NCBI GenBank assembly: GCA_024231905.1
Contig: JAAEQC010000092.1
Coordinates: forward strand, 276,726 to 340,725
Length of the DNA stretch: 64,000 bases
From: a bacterium
Lineage (GTDB): Bacteria; Krumholzibacteriota; Krumholzibacteriia; LZORAL124-64-63
Direction: 5' to 3'
In this document: positions 7,303 to 15,971 of the stretch, piece after piece
Position numbering within the stretch: the first letter of the stretch is position 1
Layout: each line of letters starts with the position of its first letter
The notes under the pieces: model-generated
What the model was told of the DNA's origin: nothing
Databases searched by the model: none
The model's input: the letters and a program-made list of their open reading frames with translations, nothing else
Translations under genes and position numbers: made by a program

Positions 7303-9336
7303 ATGTTCAAGTCTCTGTACTCCGGCGTTTCCGGTCTGTCGGCCAACCTGACGAACCTCGACGTGATCGGCAACAACATCGCCAACAGCAACACGGTGGG
7401 CTTCAAGTCCGGCCGCGTGACCTTCAACGAGATGCTGACCCAGACCATCCGTTCGGCCAGCCGGCCGGTGAGCGGCGGCCTGGGGGGAACCAATCCCCAG
7501 CAGATCGGCCTCGGCACCCGGGTCGGCAGCATCGACACGAATTTCAACCAGGGGAACTTCGAGACCACGGGCAAGAAAACCGACCTGGCCATCCAGGGCA
7601 GCGGCTTCTTCATGCTCAGCGACGGCACCAGCCGCACCTACACGCGGGCCGGCGTCTTCGGTCTCGATTCTTCCAACTACCTGGTGAGTCCCTCCACGGG
7701 CCTGAAGGTCCAGGGCGTCATGGCCGACGAGGCGGGCGTCCTGCCGGTGGGCCCCATGCAGGACATCTACATCGAGCCGGGCCTGGTGGTGCCGGCCTCG
7801 GCCTCCACCGCGGTCCAGCTCATGGGCAACCTGGACGCCTCCAGCGACGCCCGCTCGACGATCATGGAGAGTCCGTCCTTCCTGGTGGCCGCCACCGGCG
7901 GAGACTTGCTCGTTGACATGAGCGGGCAGACCGCGGGCGGTCTCGACCTGGACGTGGGTTCGTTCGTGACCATCAACGGCCGTGCCGGCGGTACGGACAT
8001 CAGCACCAACAACTACGAAGTGACCGAGACGAGCACCCTTCAGGACCTGGTGGACTGGCTGAATACGGAAGCGGCGGGTTCGGCCACCTTCAACCTCACC
8101 CCCAATGGTGAGATAGCGGCCACCAACGTCTCCGGCGGCGACATCGACGGCCTGTCCCTGACGGTGGAGTCCAAGACGAACTTCAACGACAACCTGGCCT
8201 TCGCGAGCACCATCGCCAACGGGGCCGTGGCGACCACCAACGAGTTGCGCGCCTACGCCGACGAGAACGACCTGCTCATCAACGTCTACGACGAGGACGG
8301 GACCTACCTGGACATCGACTTCGCCTCCTCGCCGACGAACCTGGTGCTGGGCGGTTCCGTGGGCGGCGAGACCCTGGACGGCCGCGTGGTGACCGTGGAC
8401 GGGGCGACGACCATGGGCGACCTGGCCCGGGAGTGGCAGTACGCCCTGGGCACCTATTCCACGCCCATCGCCATGAACGAAGAGGGCCAGATCATCGTCA
8501 CGGGTGAGGTGGGTACCGCCAGCAACATCGGCAAGATCACCATCGCCGAGGAAGGCCGCATCAACGCCTACCTGACCGGCGCCTTCAACTTCACCCAGAT
8601 CCAGGAAGCCACGGACCAGCGCACCTACTCCCTCTCCACGCGGGTCTACGACTCCCAGGGCGGCGAGCATACGCTCACCTTCAACTTCGAGAAGGTGCCG
8701 GGGGAGAACGAGTGGCTGTGGGAAGCGGACGCCGAGGGTAACGACTCGGTGCTCACGGGTGCCACGGGCCGCGCCACCTTCGATCCGGACGGTTCCATCG
8801 CCAGCTTCACCTTCGACGGCGGCGCCTCGTCGGTGACGATCCAGCCGTTGGCTCCCGGCACCGAGGGCGCGGAGATCATGAACCTGGAGATCGACTTCGG
8901 CGAGATCGGCGGCCTGACGGGACTGACGCAGTTTTCGGGCGAGGGCAACCTCACGTCCATCGCCGACGGCTACGGCTCCGGTACCCTGGTGGACTTCACA
9001 ATCGGCCAGAGCGGCGTGATCACCGGTATCTTCAGCAACGACACCATGATGGACATCGCCCAGATCGGCGTGGCCGAGTTCGCGAATCCGGCCGGTCTGG
9101 TACGCGAGGCCAACAACACCTACCGACGCAGCGGCAACTCGGGTGTGGCCGTCGAGACCTTCGCGGGACTCGGCAACGGCGTTACCCTGGTGCCCGGCGC
9201 CCTGGAGACCAGCAACGTGGATCTGGCCAAGGAGTTCACCAACCTCGTGGTGGCCCAGCGGTCCTTCCAGGCCAACAGCCGCGTGGTGACGACCGCGGAC
9301 CAGGTCATGCAGGAACTGGTGAACCTGATTCGGTAG
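7303..9336 (+). CDS. flgE: FlgE, flagellar hook protein
   Basis: FlgE (677 aa) polymerises into the hook. The N-terminus (SLYSGVSGLSANLTNLDVIGNNIANSNTVGFK) and C-terminus (TSNVDLAKEFTNLVVAQRSFQANSRVVTTADQVMQELVNL) are the hallmark axial-protein coiled-coil regions. The motif LAIQGSGFF of hook/rod proteins is at about residue 100. The protein is longer than the ~400 residues of enterobacterial FlgE, owing to a large variable central part (about 150-560), as in other bacteria with large hook domains. GGGGAGGA precedes the ATG. A small GC hairpin lies in the 41-base gap upstream. Confidence 0.96.
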   Translation: MFKSLYSGVSGLSANLTNLDVIGNNIANSNTVGFKSGRVTFNEMLTQTIRSASRPVSGGLGGTNPQQIGLGTRVGSIDTNFNQGNFETTGKKTDLAIQGSGFFMLSDGTSRTYTRAGVFGLDSSNYLVSPSTGLKVQGVMADEAGVLPVGPMQDIYIEPGLVVPASASTAVQLMGNLDASSDARSTIMESPSFLVAATGGDLLVDMSGQTAGGLDLDVGSFVTINGRAGGTDISTNNYEVTETSTLQDLVDWLNTEAAGSATFNLTPNGEIAATNVSGGDIDGLSLTVESKTNFNDNLAFASTIANGAVATTNELRAYADENDLLINVYDEDGTYLDIDFASSPTNLVLGGSVGGETLDGRVVTVDGATTMGDLAREWQYALGTYSTPIAMNEEGQIIVTGEVGTASNIGKITIAEEGRINAYLTGAFNFTQIQEATDQRTYSLSTRVYDSQGGEHTLTFNFEKVPGENEWLWEADAEGNDSVLTGATGRATFDPDGSIASFTFDGGASSVTIQPLAPGTEGAEIMNLEIDFGEIGGLTGLTQFSGEGNLTSIADGYGSGTLVDFTIGQSGVITGIFSNDTMMDIAQIGVAEFANPAGLVREANNTYRRSGNSGVAVETFAGLGNGVTLVPGALETSNVDLAKEFTNLVVAQRSFQANSRVVTTADQVMQELVNLIR

Positions 9337-9369
9337 GTCCTTAGATGGCACTGAAGGGAATCCGTAGGG

Positions 9370-9396
9370 GCGCCGGCCGGACCTCATGGCCGGCGC
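9370..9396 (+). other. GC-rich hairpin between flgE and flbD
   Basis: Arms GCGCCGGCC (9370-9378) and GGCCGGCGC (9388-9396) are perfectly complementary around a 9-base loop. No U-run follows, so it is not a standard terminator. It may reduce or stabilise transcription across the break between the very long hook gene and the small flbD. Confidence 0.5.
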
Positions 9397-9430
9397 TCCG
9401 CGGAAACCCGCTCCCTGGGAGCTAAAGTCC

Positions 9431-9655
9431 ATGATTAAAGTCACGAAACTAAACGGTAGAGAGATCGTGGTGAACGCCGACCTGATCGAGTTCATCGAGT
9501 CGACACCGGACACTCTGATCAGCCTCACCACGGGGCGCAAGATCATGGTGCTCGAGGACCTCGACGACGTGATCCAGCGCAGCGTTGGTTATCGCATGCA
9601 ATCTCGTATCTATCCGGTCCCCACGGGGGGATCGGGTTCGGTCTTCGAAGGCTGA
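9431..9655 (+). CDS. flbD: FlbD/SwrD-family flagellar protein
   Basis: The product is 74 aa and begins MIKVTKLNGREIVVNADLIE, followed by TPDTLISLTTGRKIMVLE, the whole-length signature of the small FlbD/SwrD family found between flgE and motA in many flagellar operons. In Bacillus SwrD is reported to raise motor torque. The ATG at 9431 is preceded by GGGAG at about 8 bases; the upstream in-frame ATG at 9386 would start inside the hairpin and adds residues not found in the family. This is not Caulobacter FlbD, which is a sigma-54 activator. Confidence 0.9.
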   Translation: MIKVTKLNGREIVVNADLIEFIESTPDTLISLTTGRKIMVLEDLDDVIQRSVGYRMQSRIYPVPTGGSGSVFEG

Positions 9656-9705
9656 CAGGGCAAGGAAGCCGCCGTCCCCGCGGGACGCGGGAAGGATAAC
9701 TGAGC

Positions 9706-10488
9706 GTGGACATCGCAACGATCATCGGCATCGTCGCAGCGTTCGGGCTGATCGTCTGGTCGATCCTGCTGGGCGGCAGTATCGACGGTTTCGTCGACAT
9801 GCCATCGGTGGCGGTGGTCATCGGCGGCACCCTCGGCGCCCTCCTCATCAACTTCCCCCTGGGCCGCATAGTCGGCATGGTCGGCATCCTCAAGAAGACG
9901 GTCCTGTTCAAGGTCGAAGATCCGGACGAGGTCATCTCCAAGATCGTCAAATACGCCGAGCGGGCCCGCCGCGAGGGCATGCTCGCCCTGGAGGAGGACT
10001 CGGAGAACGAGACCGACGAGTTCCTGCGCAAGGGGCTGCGTCTGGCGGTGGACGGCACCGATCCCCAGCTCCTGGAGAAGATCCTGGAAACGGACATCGA
10101 GCAGGTGGAATCCCGCCACGCCGAGGGCGCCAAGATCCTGGGCGCCGGCGGCACCTTCGCCCCGGCCTTCGGCATGATCGGCACCCTGATCGGCCTGGTG
10201 AACATGCTCTCGGCCCTGGAGGACCCGTCCCAGATCGGCGCCGGCATGGCCACGGCCCTCATCACCACCTTCTACGGTGCCGTGCTGGCCAACGCCTTCT
10301 TCCTGCCCCTGCAGGGGAAGCTGGAGACGCGTTCCAAAGAGGAATTGCTCATCAACTACATGGTCATCGAGGGCATCATGGCCATCCAGAGCGGCGATTC
10401 TCCCCGGATCGTCGAAGAAAAACTCAAGTCCTTCCTCTCCCCGGCCATGCGCCGGAAGATCGAGGACGCCAAGGAGGCCGCGGCCTAG
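9706..10488 (+). CDS. motA: MotA, flagellar stator proton/ion channel subunit
   Basis: MotA (260 aa) forms the pentamer around MotB and pushes FliG. It has four membrane helices (about 5-22, 28-50, 145-170, 180-205), the large cytoplasmic loop between helices 2 and 3, and the family pattern GTFAPAFGMIGTLIGLVNML in helix 3. The C-terminal tail is short. The start is GTG with GGGAAGGA upstream. It pairs with motB 24 bases downstream. The ion type cannot be decided by eye. Confidence 0.95.
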   Translation: MDIATIIGIVAAFGLIVWSILLGGSIDGFVDMPSVAVVIGGTLGALLINFPLGRIVGMVGILKKTVLFKVEDPDEVISKIVKYAERARREGMLALEEDSENETDEFLRKGLRLAVDGTDPQLLEKILETDIEQVESRHAEGAKILGAGGTFAPAFGMIGTLIGLVNMLSALEDPSQIGAGMATALITTFYGAVLANAFFLPLQGKLETRSKEELLINYMVIEGIMAIQSGDSPRIVEEKLKSFLSPAMRRKIEDAKEAAA

Positions 10489-10512
10489 GCGGCGGAGGAC
10501 CGGAGGCCGGCG

Positions 10513-11379
10513 GTGGCGAAGAAGAAGAACATCACCATCAAGCAGGGTCTGGACGGCTGGGTCATGACCTACGGGGACATGATGTCCCTACTGCTCACGT
10601 TCTTCGTCCTCATCGTCAGCTTTTCTTCCATGCAGGAGACCAAGTTCGAGCAGGCGGCGCGCTCCCTGAAGGACGCTTTCGGCGTTCTGGCGCAGCCCGA
10701 GTCCATCATCAAGTTCAACGAGCCCATCGTGCCCAATCACGCCCCCGAAGCGGCGGACCTGGAGTTCCTCTACGAGGTGCGCAGCGTGGAGAAGGCCATT
10801 CTCGACCAGGAGCTGTCGGAACAGGTGGAGGTCCACCTTCTGGACGACGGCGTACTCTTCGAACTGCCGGTCCCGTTGCTCTTCCCCTCGGGTGCGGCGG
10901 ATCTCAAGGTGGAGGCCAACCCCCTGCTGGAACGCCTGGCCCGCATGTTCCGCAAGTTCCCGGGCCAGGTCGAGGTCCAGGGTCACACGGACAACGTGCC
11001 CATCCATTCGACCCGCTTCCCGTCGAATTGGGAGCTTTCCGCTGCCCGGGCGGTGGCGGTGGCACGGAACTTCCATGGCCTCGGCTTACCGCCCGAGCGG
11101 CTTTCGGCCACGGGCTACGGCGAATTCCGGCCGGTAGCCGACAACGGGACGGCGGAGGGGCGTGCGGAGAACCGCCGGGTGGAGATCAAGCTCACCTGGC
11201 GCTCCGAAGCGCCGCCACGGCAGGAATCCCTGCCCCTGGAGCCGGTTCCGGCGGCCGAACCGGCGGTTGACCCGGCGGCTGATACGGCCCCGGAGCCCGC
11301 GATCGAAGACACCCAGCCCGCCATCGTGTCGCCCGTCACCGGGCACCTGGGGGCGGCGGTCGACATCGACAGGAACTGA
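10513..11379 (+). CDS. motB: MotB, flagellar stator peptidoglycan-binding subunit
   Basis: MotB (288 aa) anchors the stator to the cell wall. The single membrane helix (about 18-40) carries the ion-binding Asp at residue 22 (TYGDMMSLLLTFF). The C-terminal OmpA-like domain has the peptidoglycan-binding pattern GHTDNVPI, NWELSAARAVAVARN, GYGEFRPVADN, RAENRRVEI at about 155-230. After it comes a Pro/Ala/Glu-rich tail of about 50 residues that is not part of the domain. The start is GTG. Confidence 0.95.
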   Translation: MAKKKNITIKQGLDGWVMTYGDMMSLLLTFFVLIVSFSSMQETKFEQAARSLKDAFGVLAQPESIIKFNEPIVPNHAPEAADLEFLYEVRSVEKAILDQELSEQVEVHLLDDGVLFELPVPLLFPSGAADLKVEANPLLERLARMFRKFPGQVEVQGHTDNVPIHSTRFPSNWELSAARAVAVARNFHGLGLPPERLSATGYGEFRPVADNGTAEGRAENRRVEIKLTWRSEAPPRQESLPLEPVPAAEPAVDPAADTAPEPAIEDTQPAIVSPVTGHLGAAVDIDRN

Positions 11380-11393
11380 CAAGGAGCTGACCC

Positions 11394-11912
11394 ATGGCCG
11401 ACGAAAAACCGGACGCCCCGGAAGAGAAGAAAGCCAGCAAACTGGCTTTCCTCGAGAACAAGACCGTCCTGCTGGGCGTGATCGTCGTCGTGCAGGCCCT
11501 GCTGGCGGTGGGGCTGACCCAATTCGTCATCCTGCCCCGCATGGGCGTCCAGTCCGCCGCGTTGGTGGAGGAGCCCGTCGCCGAGGAGGAGGAGCTGTCT
11601 CCCGAAGCCGGCACCATCGTCGACCTGGAGGAGATCATCGTCACCCTGGACTCGGATCCGCGCAAACCGCGGCACCTGCTGATCAAGGTGGCCCTGGAGA
11701 TCCGCGACCCGGCCGTGGCCGAACGCACCTTGGGCCGCATTCCACAGATGCGTGACGTGGTGATCATGGCCCTGGCCGACAAGACCGTCGAGGACATGAG
11801 TTCCCACGACGGAAAGCGCACCCTGCGGGACGAAATCGGGCGCGACATCGGCGCCCTTCTGCCCGAGGGCTCCCTGATGAACGTGTACTTCTCGGACCTG
11901 GTCGTCCAGTGA
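11394..11912 (+). CDS. fliL: FliL, stator-associated basal body protein
   Basis: FliL (172 aa) is a bitopic inner-membrane protein that rings the stator and modulates torque. It has a charged N-terminal tail, one membrane helix (about 22-44), an acidic periplasmic linker and the FliL domain (DLEEIIVTLDSDPRKPRHLLIKVALEIRDP; then LRDEIGRDIGALLPEGSLMNVYFSDLVVQ), ending exactly like the family. It lies between motB and fliM as in many operons. Confidence 0.93.
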   Translation: MADEKPDAPEEKKASKLAFLENKTVLLGVIVVVQALLAVGLTQFVILPRMGVQSAALVEEPVAEEEELSPEAGTIVDLEEIIVTLDSDPRKPRHLLIKVALEIRDPAVAERTLGRIPQMRDVVIMALADKTVEDMSSHDGKRTLRDEIGRDIGALLPEGSLMNVYFSDLVVQ

Positions 11913-11981
11913 TCCGGAATTTGGCGGCACTGAGCGTAACGACCCGGAACGCAACGACCCTGAGCACGGAGCGGCGGGACC

Positions 11982-13016
11982 TTGGCACCTGACGACCTGA
12001 ACAGCACCAGCGAGGATATGGACCTGGAGTCCGCCATCGGCGCGGCCGAGGAACTGGCCGGGGCCGTTGACAACGGCGGCGTGGACCTGGAGCAGGTCCT
12101 GGCCTCGGACTCCGACGCGGTCGTGGGCGACAGCAACGGACCGGCCCGTTACGACTTCAACCGTCCCAACAGTATCTCCCGCACCTTCGAGAAGAATCTG
12201 CAGGCGGTGGGCGAGGCCTTCGCCAAGATGGCCACCATCGACTTCACGAGCCTCATGCGCTCGACTACCAAGGTCGAGTTCACGGGCCTGCGTCAGAATT
12301 CCTTCGGGGACTTCCAGGGCGCCATGCCCAAGCCCACCTGCGCGGCCCTGGTGACCCTGGAGCCGCTCAAGGGCATGTCCCTGATCCACCTGGATCTCTC
12401 CCTTTGCTACATCTTCATGCAGAAGTTGCTGGGCGGGGCCCTGAGCGACGCGGCCCCTGAGCGCGAGTTCACGGAGATCGAACGGGGCATCAACGCCGGC
12501 CTGGTGGAGCGTTTCGCGGAGATCCTGCGCAAAGCCACGAGCAAATGGACCGAGTTGAAACCCGCTTTCGTCAAGCTCGAGAACAATCCCGGCTACCTGA
12601 GTGGCATTGCCGAGGGCGAATCCCTGATCATCCTGGGCTTCCGGGTCCAGGTGGGGCCGGCGGACGGCCGGGTCGAAATGGCCATTCCCCTGTCGGCTTT
12701 CGGGCCCGTACGGGAGGTCTTTGATCCCCAGGAGACCATCGAGCTGCGCACGGCCTACGAATTGAAGGACGACCGCCGCCGCATCCTGAACATGGTCCAG
12801 GGGACCGATGGCGAAGTCGTTGTCGAGTTGGGGTCATACGGCTCCAACCTCGAGGAAATCCTGAATCTCACGGAAGGGGATGTGCTGCGCTTGCCCCAGG
12901 CGGTGGAGACTCCCTTGAAGGTCAAGGTCGCGGGCCGGGACGCCTGGTTGGGCGAAGCGGGCCGCGTGGGCCAGAACCGTGCCGTGAAACTGATCCAGCA
13001 GTTGACCAAGGAGTGA
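11982..13016 (+). CDS. fliM: FliM, motor switch protein lacking the N-terminal CheY-binding motif
   Basis: FliM (344 aa) forms the C-ring wall. The body matches well: RYDFNRPNSISRTFEKNLQAV at about 57-77, the CheC-like middle domain, and a SpoA domain at the end. Two usual features are missing. The N-terminus has no LSQxEIDALL (the CheY-P docking peptide); instead there is an acidic stretch with VDLEQVLAS at about 34-42. The FliG-contact GGxG loop reads GGAL at 151-154. The predicted start is TTG at 11982 after GGCGGGA; an in-frame ATG is at 12018, and neither start supplies the motif. The gap to fliL (69 bases) holds two AACGACCC repeats. Confidence 0.9.
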   Translation: MAPDDLNSTSEDMDLESAIGAAEELAGAVDNGGVDLEQVLASDSDAVVGDSNGPARYDFNRPNSISRTFEKNLQAVGEAFAKMATIDFTSLMRSTTKVEFTGLRQNSFGDFQGAMPKPTCAALVTLEPLKGMSLIHLDLSLCYIFMQKLLGGALSDAAPEREFTEIERGINAGLVERFAEILRKATSKWTELKPAFVKLENNPGYLSGIAEGESLIILGFRVQVGPADGRVEMAIPLSAFGPVREVFDPQETIELRTAYELKDDRRRILNMVQGTDGEVVVELGSYGSNLEEILNLTEGDVLRLPQAVETPLKVKVAGRDAWLGEAGRVGQNRAVKLIQQLTKE

Positions 13017-13019
13017 CGC

Positions 13020-13418
13020 ATGAGCACCGACGAGACCATCCAGACTCCCGCAGCGACGGACTCCGCGCCGGGTGACGCCGCCGTGGCGACGGCGCCGATC
13101 CTGGATGACGCCGAATCCGTGGAACTGGTCGCCGACCTGGGGCAGGACGTGCCCGACACGGCCAACCTGGACATGCTCCTGGACGTCAACCTGCGCATCA
13201 CCGTGGAACTGGGCCGGGCCCAGCTGAAATTCCGCGACGTTCTGAACCTGTCCCAAGGCACGGTGGTCGAACTCTCGCGCCAGACCAGCGAACCGGTGGA
13301 CATCCTGGTCAACGGGGCCCTGTTGGCGACCGGCGAGGTCGTGGTCGTCGACGACCACTTCGCGGTCCGCATTACCAAGCTCCTGAACCGCATCGAGCGC
13401 CTCAAGCGGGTGCTGTGA
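13020..13418 (+). CDS. fliN: FliN, motor switch protein
   Basis: FliN (132 aa) forms the base of the C-ring. The N-terminal 45 residues are Ala/Asp-rich and poorly conserved; the SpoA domain (about 50-132) is canonical: LDMLLDVNLRITVELGRAQLKFRDVLNLSQGTVVELSR, then PVDILVNGALLATGEVVVVDDHFAVRIT. It begins 3 bases after fliM and overlaps fliO. Confidence 0.95.
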   Translation: MSTDETIQTPAATDSAPGDAAVATAPILDDAESVELVADLGQDVPDTANLDMLLDVNLRITVELGRAQLKFRDVLNLSQGTVVELSRQTSEPVDILVNGALLATGEVVVVDDHFAVRITKLLNRIERLKRVL

Positions 13419-13834
13419 TGGAATTCCTGGCCACCGCGACCCTACCGGGACTCGAGGGAAACGCCGGTATGTCCTGGTGGCAGACCGTGGGCGGACTGTT
13501 GGCCGTCTTCGCCCTCCTGATCATCTTTCTGAAGGTGCTGGGCCGCTTTCAGGGAGGGGCCAGGCAGGACCACGCCCGGATCCTGGCCGTGTGGAACCTG
13601 GGGCCCCGACGGGAGATCCAGGTCCTGCGCCTGGGCGAGGAGATCCACTACATCTACCGCCACGACGGGGCCATGGTCCTGTTGAAGCAGGACAGCTACG
13701 CCGCCTGGCAGGCCAGCGGGGCCACTGCGGAGCAGCCCCGGGCCGCCGGATTGCCAACCTGGTTGAAGGATCGCCTGCCCGCCCTGGCCGGATCCCGCGC
13801 CGCCTCCGGCACCCCGCTCACGGACCGCCGCTGA
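13418..13834 (+). CDS. fliO: FliO, flagellar export apparatus assembly protein
   Basis: FliO (138 aa) assists assembly of the FliP ring of the export gate. It has one membrane helix (about 17-38, QTVGGLLAVFALLIIFLKVLG) and a small cytoplasmic beta domain (RILAVWNLGPRREIQVLRLGEEIHYIYRHDGAMVLL), the typical FliO layout. The ATG overlaps the fliN stop (TGATG); a GTG one codon upstream is possible but less likely. The call relies on topology, size and position before fliP. Confidence 0.85.
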   Translation: MEFLATATLPGLEGNAGMSWWQTVGGLLAVFALLIIFLKVLGRFQGGARQDHARILAVWNLGPRREIQVLRLGEEIHYIYRHDGAMVLLKQDSYAAWQASGATAEQPRAAGLPTWLKDRLPALAGSRAASGTPLTDRR

Positions 13835-13843
13835 CCAGTTTCC

Positions 13844-13866
13844 GTCCGGTCGGCCTGAATCCGGAC
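13844..13866 (+). other. Hairpin after fliO
   Basis: GTCCGG (13844-13849) and CCGGAC (13861-13866) form a 6-bp stem 10 bases after the fliO stop; a second, competing inverted repeat GTCGGC/GCCGAC spans 13849-13882. There is no U-run. It could partly separate the fliN-fliO transcript from the one starting at the fliP promoter. Confidence 0.4.
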
Positions 13867-13962
13867 TAGCCGGGCCGCCGACAGCTCACAGTCTGTAATT
13901 TCCAATCCCCTGCCAAGAAACGCGTTACGAGGATCCTCCGCACTTTCGCGGACCGGATCGCG

Positions 13963-13977
13963 TGGCACGTCCATTGC
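13963..13977 (+). promoter_or_regulatory. sigma-54 (-24/-12) promoter of fliP-Q-R-flhB-A-F
   Basis: TGGCACGTCCATTGC is a full match to TGGCACG-N4-TTGC, with GG (13964-13965) and GC (13976-13977) 10 bases apart. It lies 36 bases before the fliP TTG start. The palindrome GAGGATCCTC (13929-13938) is about 26 bases upstream of the GG and may be part of an activator site; that is inference. Confidence 0.85.
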
Positions 13978-14012
13978 CTTCTTCGCCTGCAACGCATCCG
14001 AAGGAGTGTCTC

Positions 14013-14846
14013 TTGTCGCACAAGTCCAACCGGTCCCTGACCACCTGGCGCCCCCGCGCCGGGATCCTGCTCTTCGCCGCCGCCCTGGTGGGCCTGGCCC
14101 TGGCCACGGCTCCGGGCATGGCGGCGGCCCAGGACGACGCCCCGGCCGAGTCCGTGGCGTCCGTGGCCGGTATCGGTGATGTTCTGACGGTGAAACTCGA
14201 GGGTGGCCAGGGGGCCGCCGGCATGGATTCGGCCCTGAAGATCGTGCTGTTGATGACGGTCCTCTCCCTGGCGCCGGCCCTGCTCATCCTGGTGACGAGT
14301 TTCACCCGTATCGTCATCGTGCTGGGTTTCCTGCGTCAGGCCATCGGCGCCAACCAGGCGCCCAACAACCAGATCATCATCGGCCTGGCGCTCTTCCTGA
14401 CGGTGGTCGTCATGTCGCCGGTGCTCCACCAGATGAACGAGGACGCCCTGCAGCCTTTCCTGGCCGAGGAGATCGGCCAGGGGGAGGCCTTCAACCGCGT
14501 CCAGGTGCCTCTCAAGCAATTCATGCTCAGCCAGGTTCGGGAAAAAGACATCGGCCTGTTCCTGGAACTGACCAACACCGAGGCCCCCGAAACTCCCGAG
14601 GACCTGCCGCTGCTGGTGGTGGTCCCGAGTTTCGTGCTCAGCGAGTTGAAGACCGCCTTCCAGATGGGGTTCGTGCTCTTCATCCCCTTCCTCATCATCG
14701 ACATGGTGGTGGCTTCGGTCCTCATGTCCATGGGCATGATGATGCTGCCGCCGGTGCTCATCAGTCTGCCCTTCAAGATCCTGCTCTTCGTACTCGTGGA
14801 CGGGTGGTTCCTCATCGTGAAATCCCTGGTTCAGGCTTTCCAGTAG
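14013..14846 (+). CDS. fliP: FliP, flagellar export gate protein
   Basis: FliP (277 aa) forms with FliQ and FliR the export gate inside the MS ring. There is a cleavable signal peptide (about 1-38, ending MAAAQD) as in other FliP proteins, then membrane helices with the signatures TSFTRIVIVLGFLRQAIGANQAPNNQI and FQMGFVLFIPFLIIDMVVASVLMSMGMMMLPP. The start is taken as TTG at 14013 because AAGGAG (14001-14006) is 6 bases upstream; the longer frame from 13962 would overlap the promoter. Confidence 0.95.
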   Translation: MSHKSNRSLTTWRPRAGILLFAAALVGLALATAPGMAAAQDDAPAESVASVAGIGDVLTVKLEGGQGAAGMDSALKIVLLMTVLSLAPALLILVTSFTRIVIVLGFLRQAIGANQAPNNQIIIGLALFLTVVVMSPVLHQMNEDALQPFLAEEIGQGEAFNRVQVPLKQFMLSQVREKDIGLFLELTNTEAPETPEDLPLLVVVPSFVLSELKTAFQMGFVLFIPFLIIDMVVASVLMSMGMMMLPPVLISLPFKILLFVLVDGWFLIVKSLVQAFQ

Positions 14847-14865
14847 CCGGGAAAGGACGCGCCCC

Positions 14866-15129
14866 GTGACTGCCGAATCCGTCATCGAGATCGCCCAGTA
14901 CGCCATGCGAACGGTCATCTTCGTGGCCGGGCCCATGCTCCTGGCCGGCATGGTCGTCGGCCTGGTGATCTCCATCTTCCAGGCGGCGACCCAGATCAAC
15001 GAGATGACCATGACATTCGTGCCCAAGATCCTCACGGTCTTCGCCGTGCTGGTCATCACGCTGCCCTGGTCCATCAGTCAGCTCACATGCTTCGCGTCCT
15101 CCATGTTCAACCGTATCGCGAACATGTAG
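14866..15129 (+). CDS. fliQ: FliQ, flagellar export gate protein
   Basis: FliQ (87 aa) consists of two membrane helices (about 15-38 and 50-72) with the family pattern GLVISIFQAATQINEMTMTFVPKI between them. Four FliQ copies join FliP and FliR in the export gate. The start is GTG with GGAAAGGA upstream. The length equals the family norm, and fliP and fliR flank it. Confidence 0.96.
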   Translation: MTAESVIEIAQYAMRTVIFVAGPMLLAGMVVGLVISIFQAATQINEMTMTFVPKILTVFAVLVITLPWSISQLTCFASSMFNRIANM

Positions 15130-15137
15130 GGGGCGGC

Positions 15138-15920
15138 GTGAGTTTCACTCTCGACCCGACTTTCCTCGCTGTTGCCGCCGCCCTGGCGCTGCGCTTCACG
15201 ATACTGGCGGCCACGCTGCCCCTGCTCGAGTTGCGCTCGGTGCCGCCCCTGTGGCGCTTCGGCCTGGCCGCTTGTTTCGCCGGCGCCCTGGCGCCCGGTG
15301 TGACAGCGGGACTACCCGCCGGCGCGGTGGAATTCACGTGGCAGTCACTGGTGCTGGAAGCGGTGCGGTCCCTGGCCGTGGGCGCCCTGCTGGGCTTCAC
15401 GGTGAATCTGGTCTTCACGGCCGTGCGCTACGCCGGTTCCGTGGTGGGCATGCAGATCGGCTTCGCCATCGTGAACGCCTACGACCCCATGAGCAACTCC
15501 CAGGTCTCGGTCATCAGCCAGCTCTACTACTTGCTTGCGGTGCTGCTGTTCTTCGTCTCCGGTGCCCACCACCTGCTGGTGAGCGCCATGTTCGAATCCT
15601 GCGTGGCCGTACCGCCCTTCGCGACCGTGGACCCGACCGCCGGCGCCTGGTACCTGGTTCGCCAGTTCGCCGAGGTCTTCAGCCTGGGCCTGCGCATCGC
15701 CGCGCCCGTGGTACTGGTGCTCCTGCTGGTGAGCGCGAGCATGGGCGTCATCGTCAAGACCGTACCCCAGATCAACGTCCTGATCGTGGGCTTCCCCGTG
15801 AAGATCGGCGTCGGGATCATCACCCTCGGCCTGTCGCTGGTCTTCTTCAAGGACGTGACCCTGGGCATGTTCGAGGGACTCGACGACCAGCTGGCCAGGG
15901 TGCTCCTGGCCATGCGCTGA
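15138..15920 (+). CDS. fliR: FliR, flagellar export gate protein
   Basis: FliR (260 aa) completes the FliPQR gate. About six hydrophobic segments are visible, with the family pattern YAGSVVGMQIGFAIVNAYDPMSNSQVSVISQLYYLLAVLLFF in the centre and PQINVLIVGFPVKI near the end. The GTG at 15138 is chosen because TAGGGGG precedes it and the protein then begins MSFTLDP; the longer frame overlaps fliQ by 43 bases. Confidence 0.95.
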   Translation: MSFTLDPTFLAVAAALALRFTILAATLPLLELRSVPPLWRFGLAACFAGALAPGVTAGLPAGAVEFTWQSLVLEAVRSLAVGALLGFTVNLVFTAVRYAGSVVGMQIGFAIVNAYDPMSNSQVSVISQLYYLLAVLLFFVSGAHHLLVSAMFESCVAVPPFATVDPTAGAWYLVRQFAEVFSLGLRIAAPVVLVLLLVSASMGVIVKTVPQINVLIVGFPVKIGVGIITLGLSLVFFKDVTLGMFEGLDDQLARVLLAMR

Positions 15921-15971
15921 CCGGAATTCTACCAGAAGCGGTCCATTGGACCCGGCCCGAGGAGGTGAGTC

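Noticed and set aside
9345..9362. TGGCAC before flbD as a fourth sigma-54 promoter
   Set aside because: The -12 position (10 bases after GG) is AA instead of GC, so only half of the promoter is present.
7246..9546. A 766-codon - strand frame opposite flgE
   Set aside because: Same reason: shadow of the hook gene, no domain pattern and no ribosome site.
11922..11940. TTGGCGGCACTGAGC before fliM as a sigma-54 promoter
   Set aside because: The GG-GC spacing is 9, not 10; the one-base change abolishes function in known promoters.
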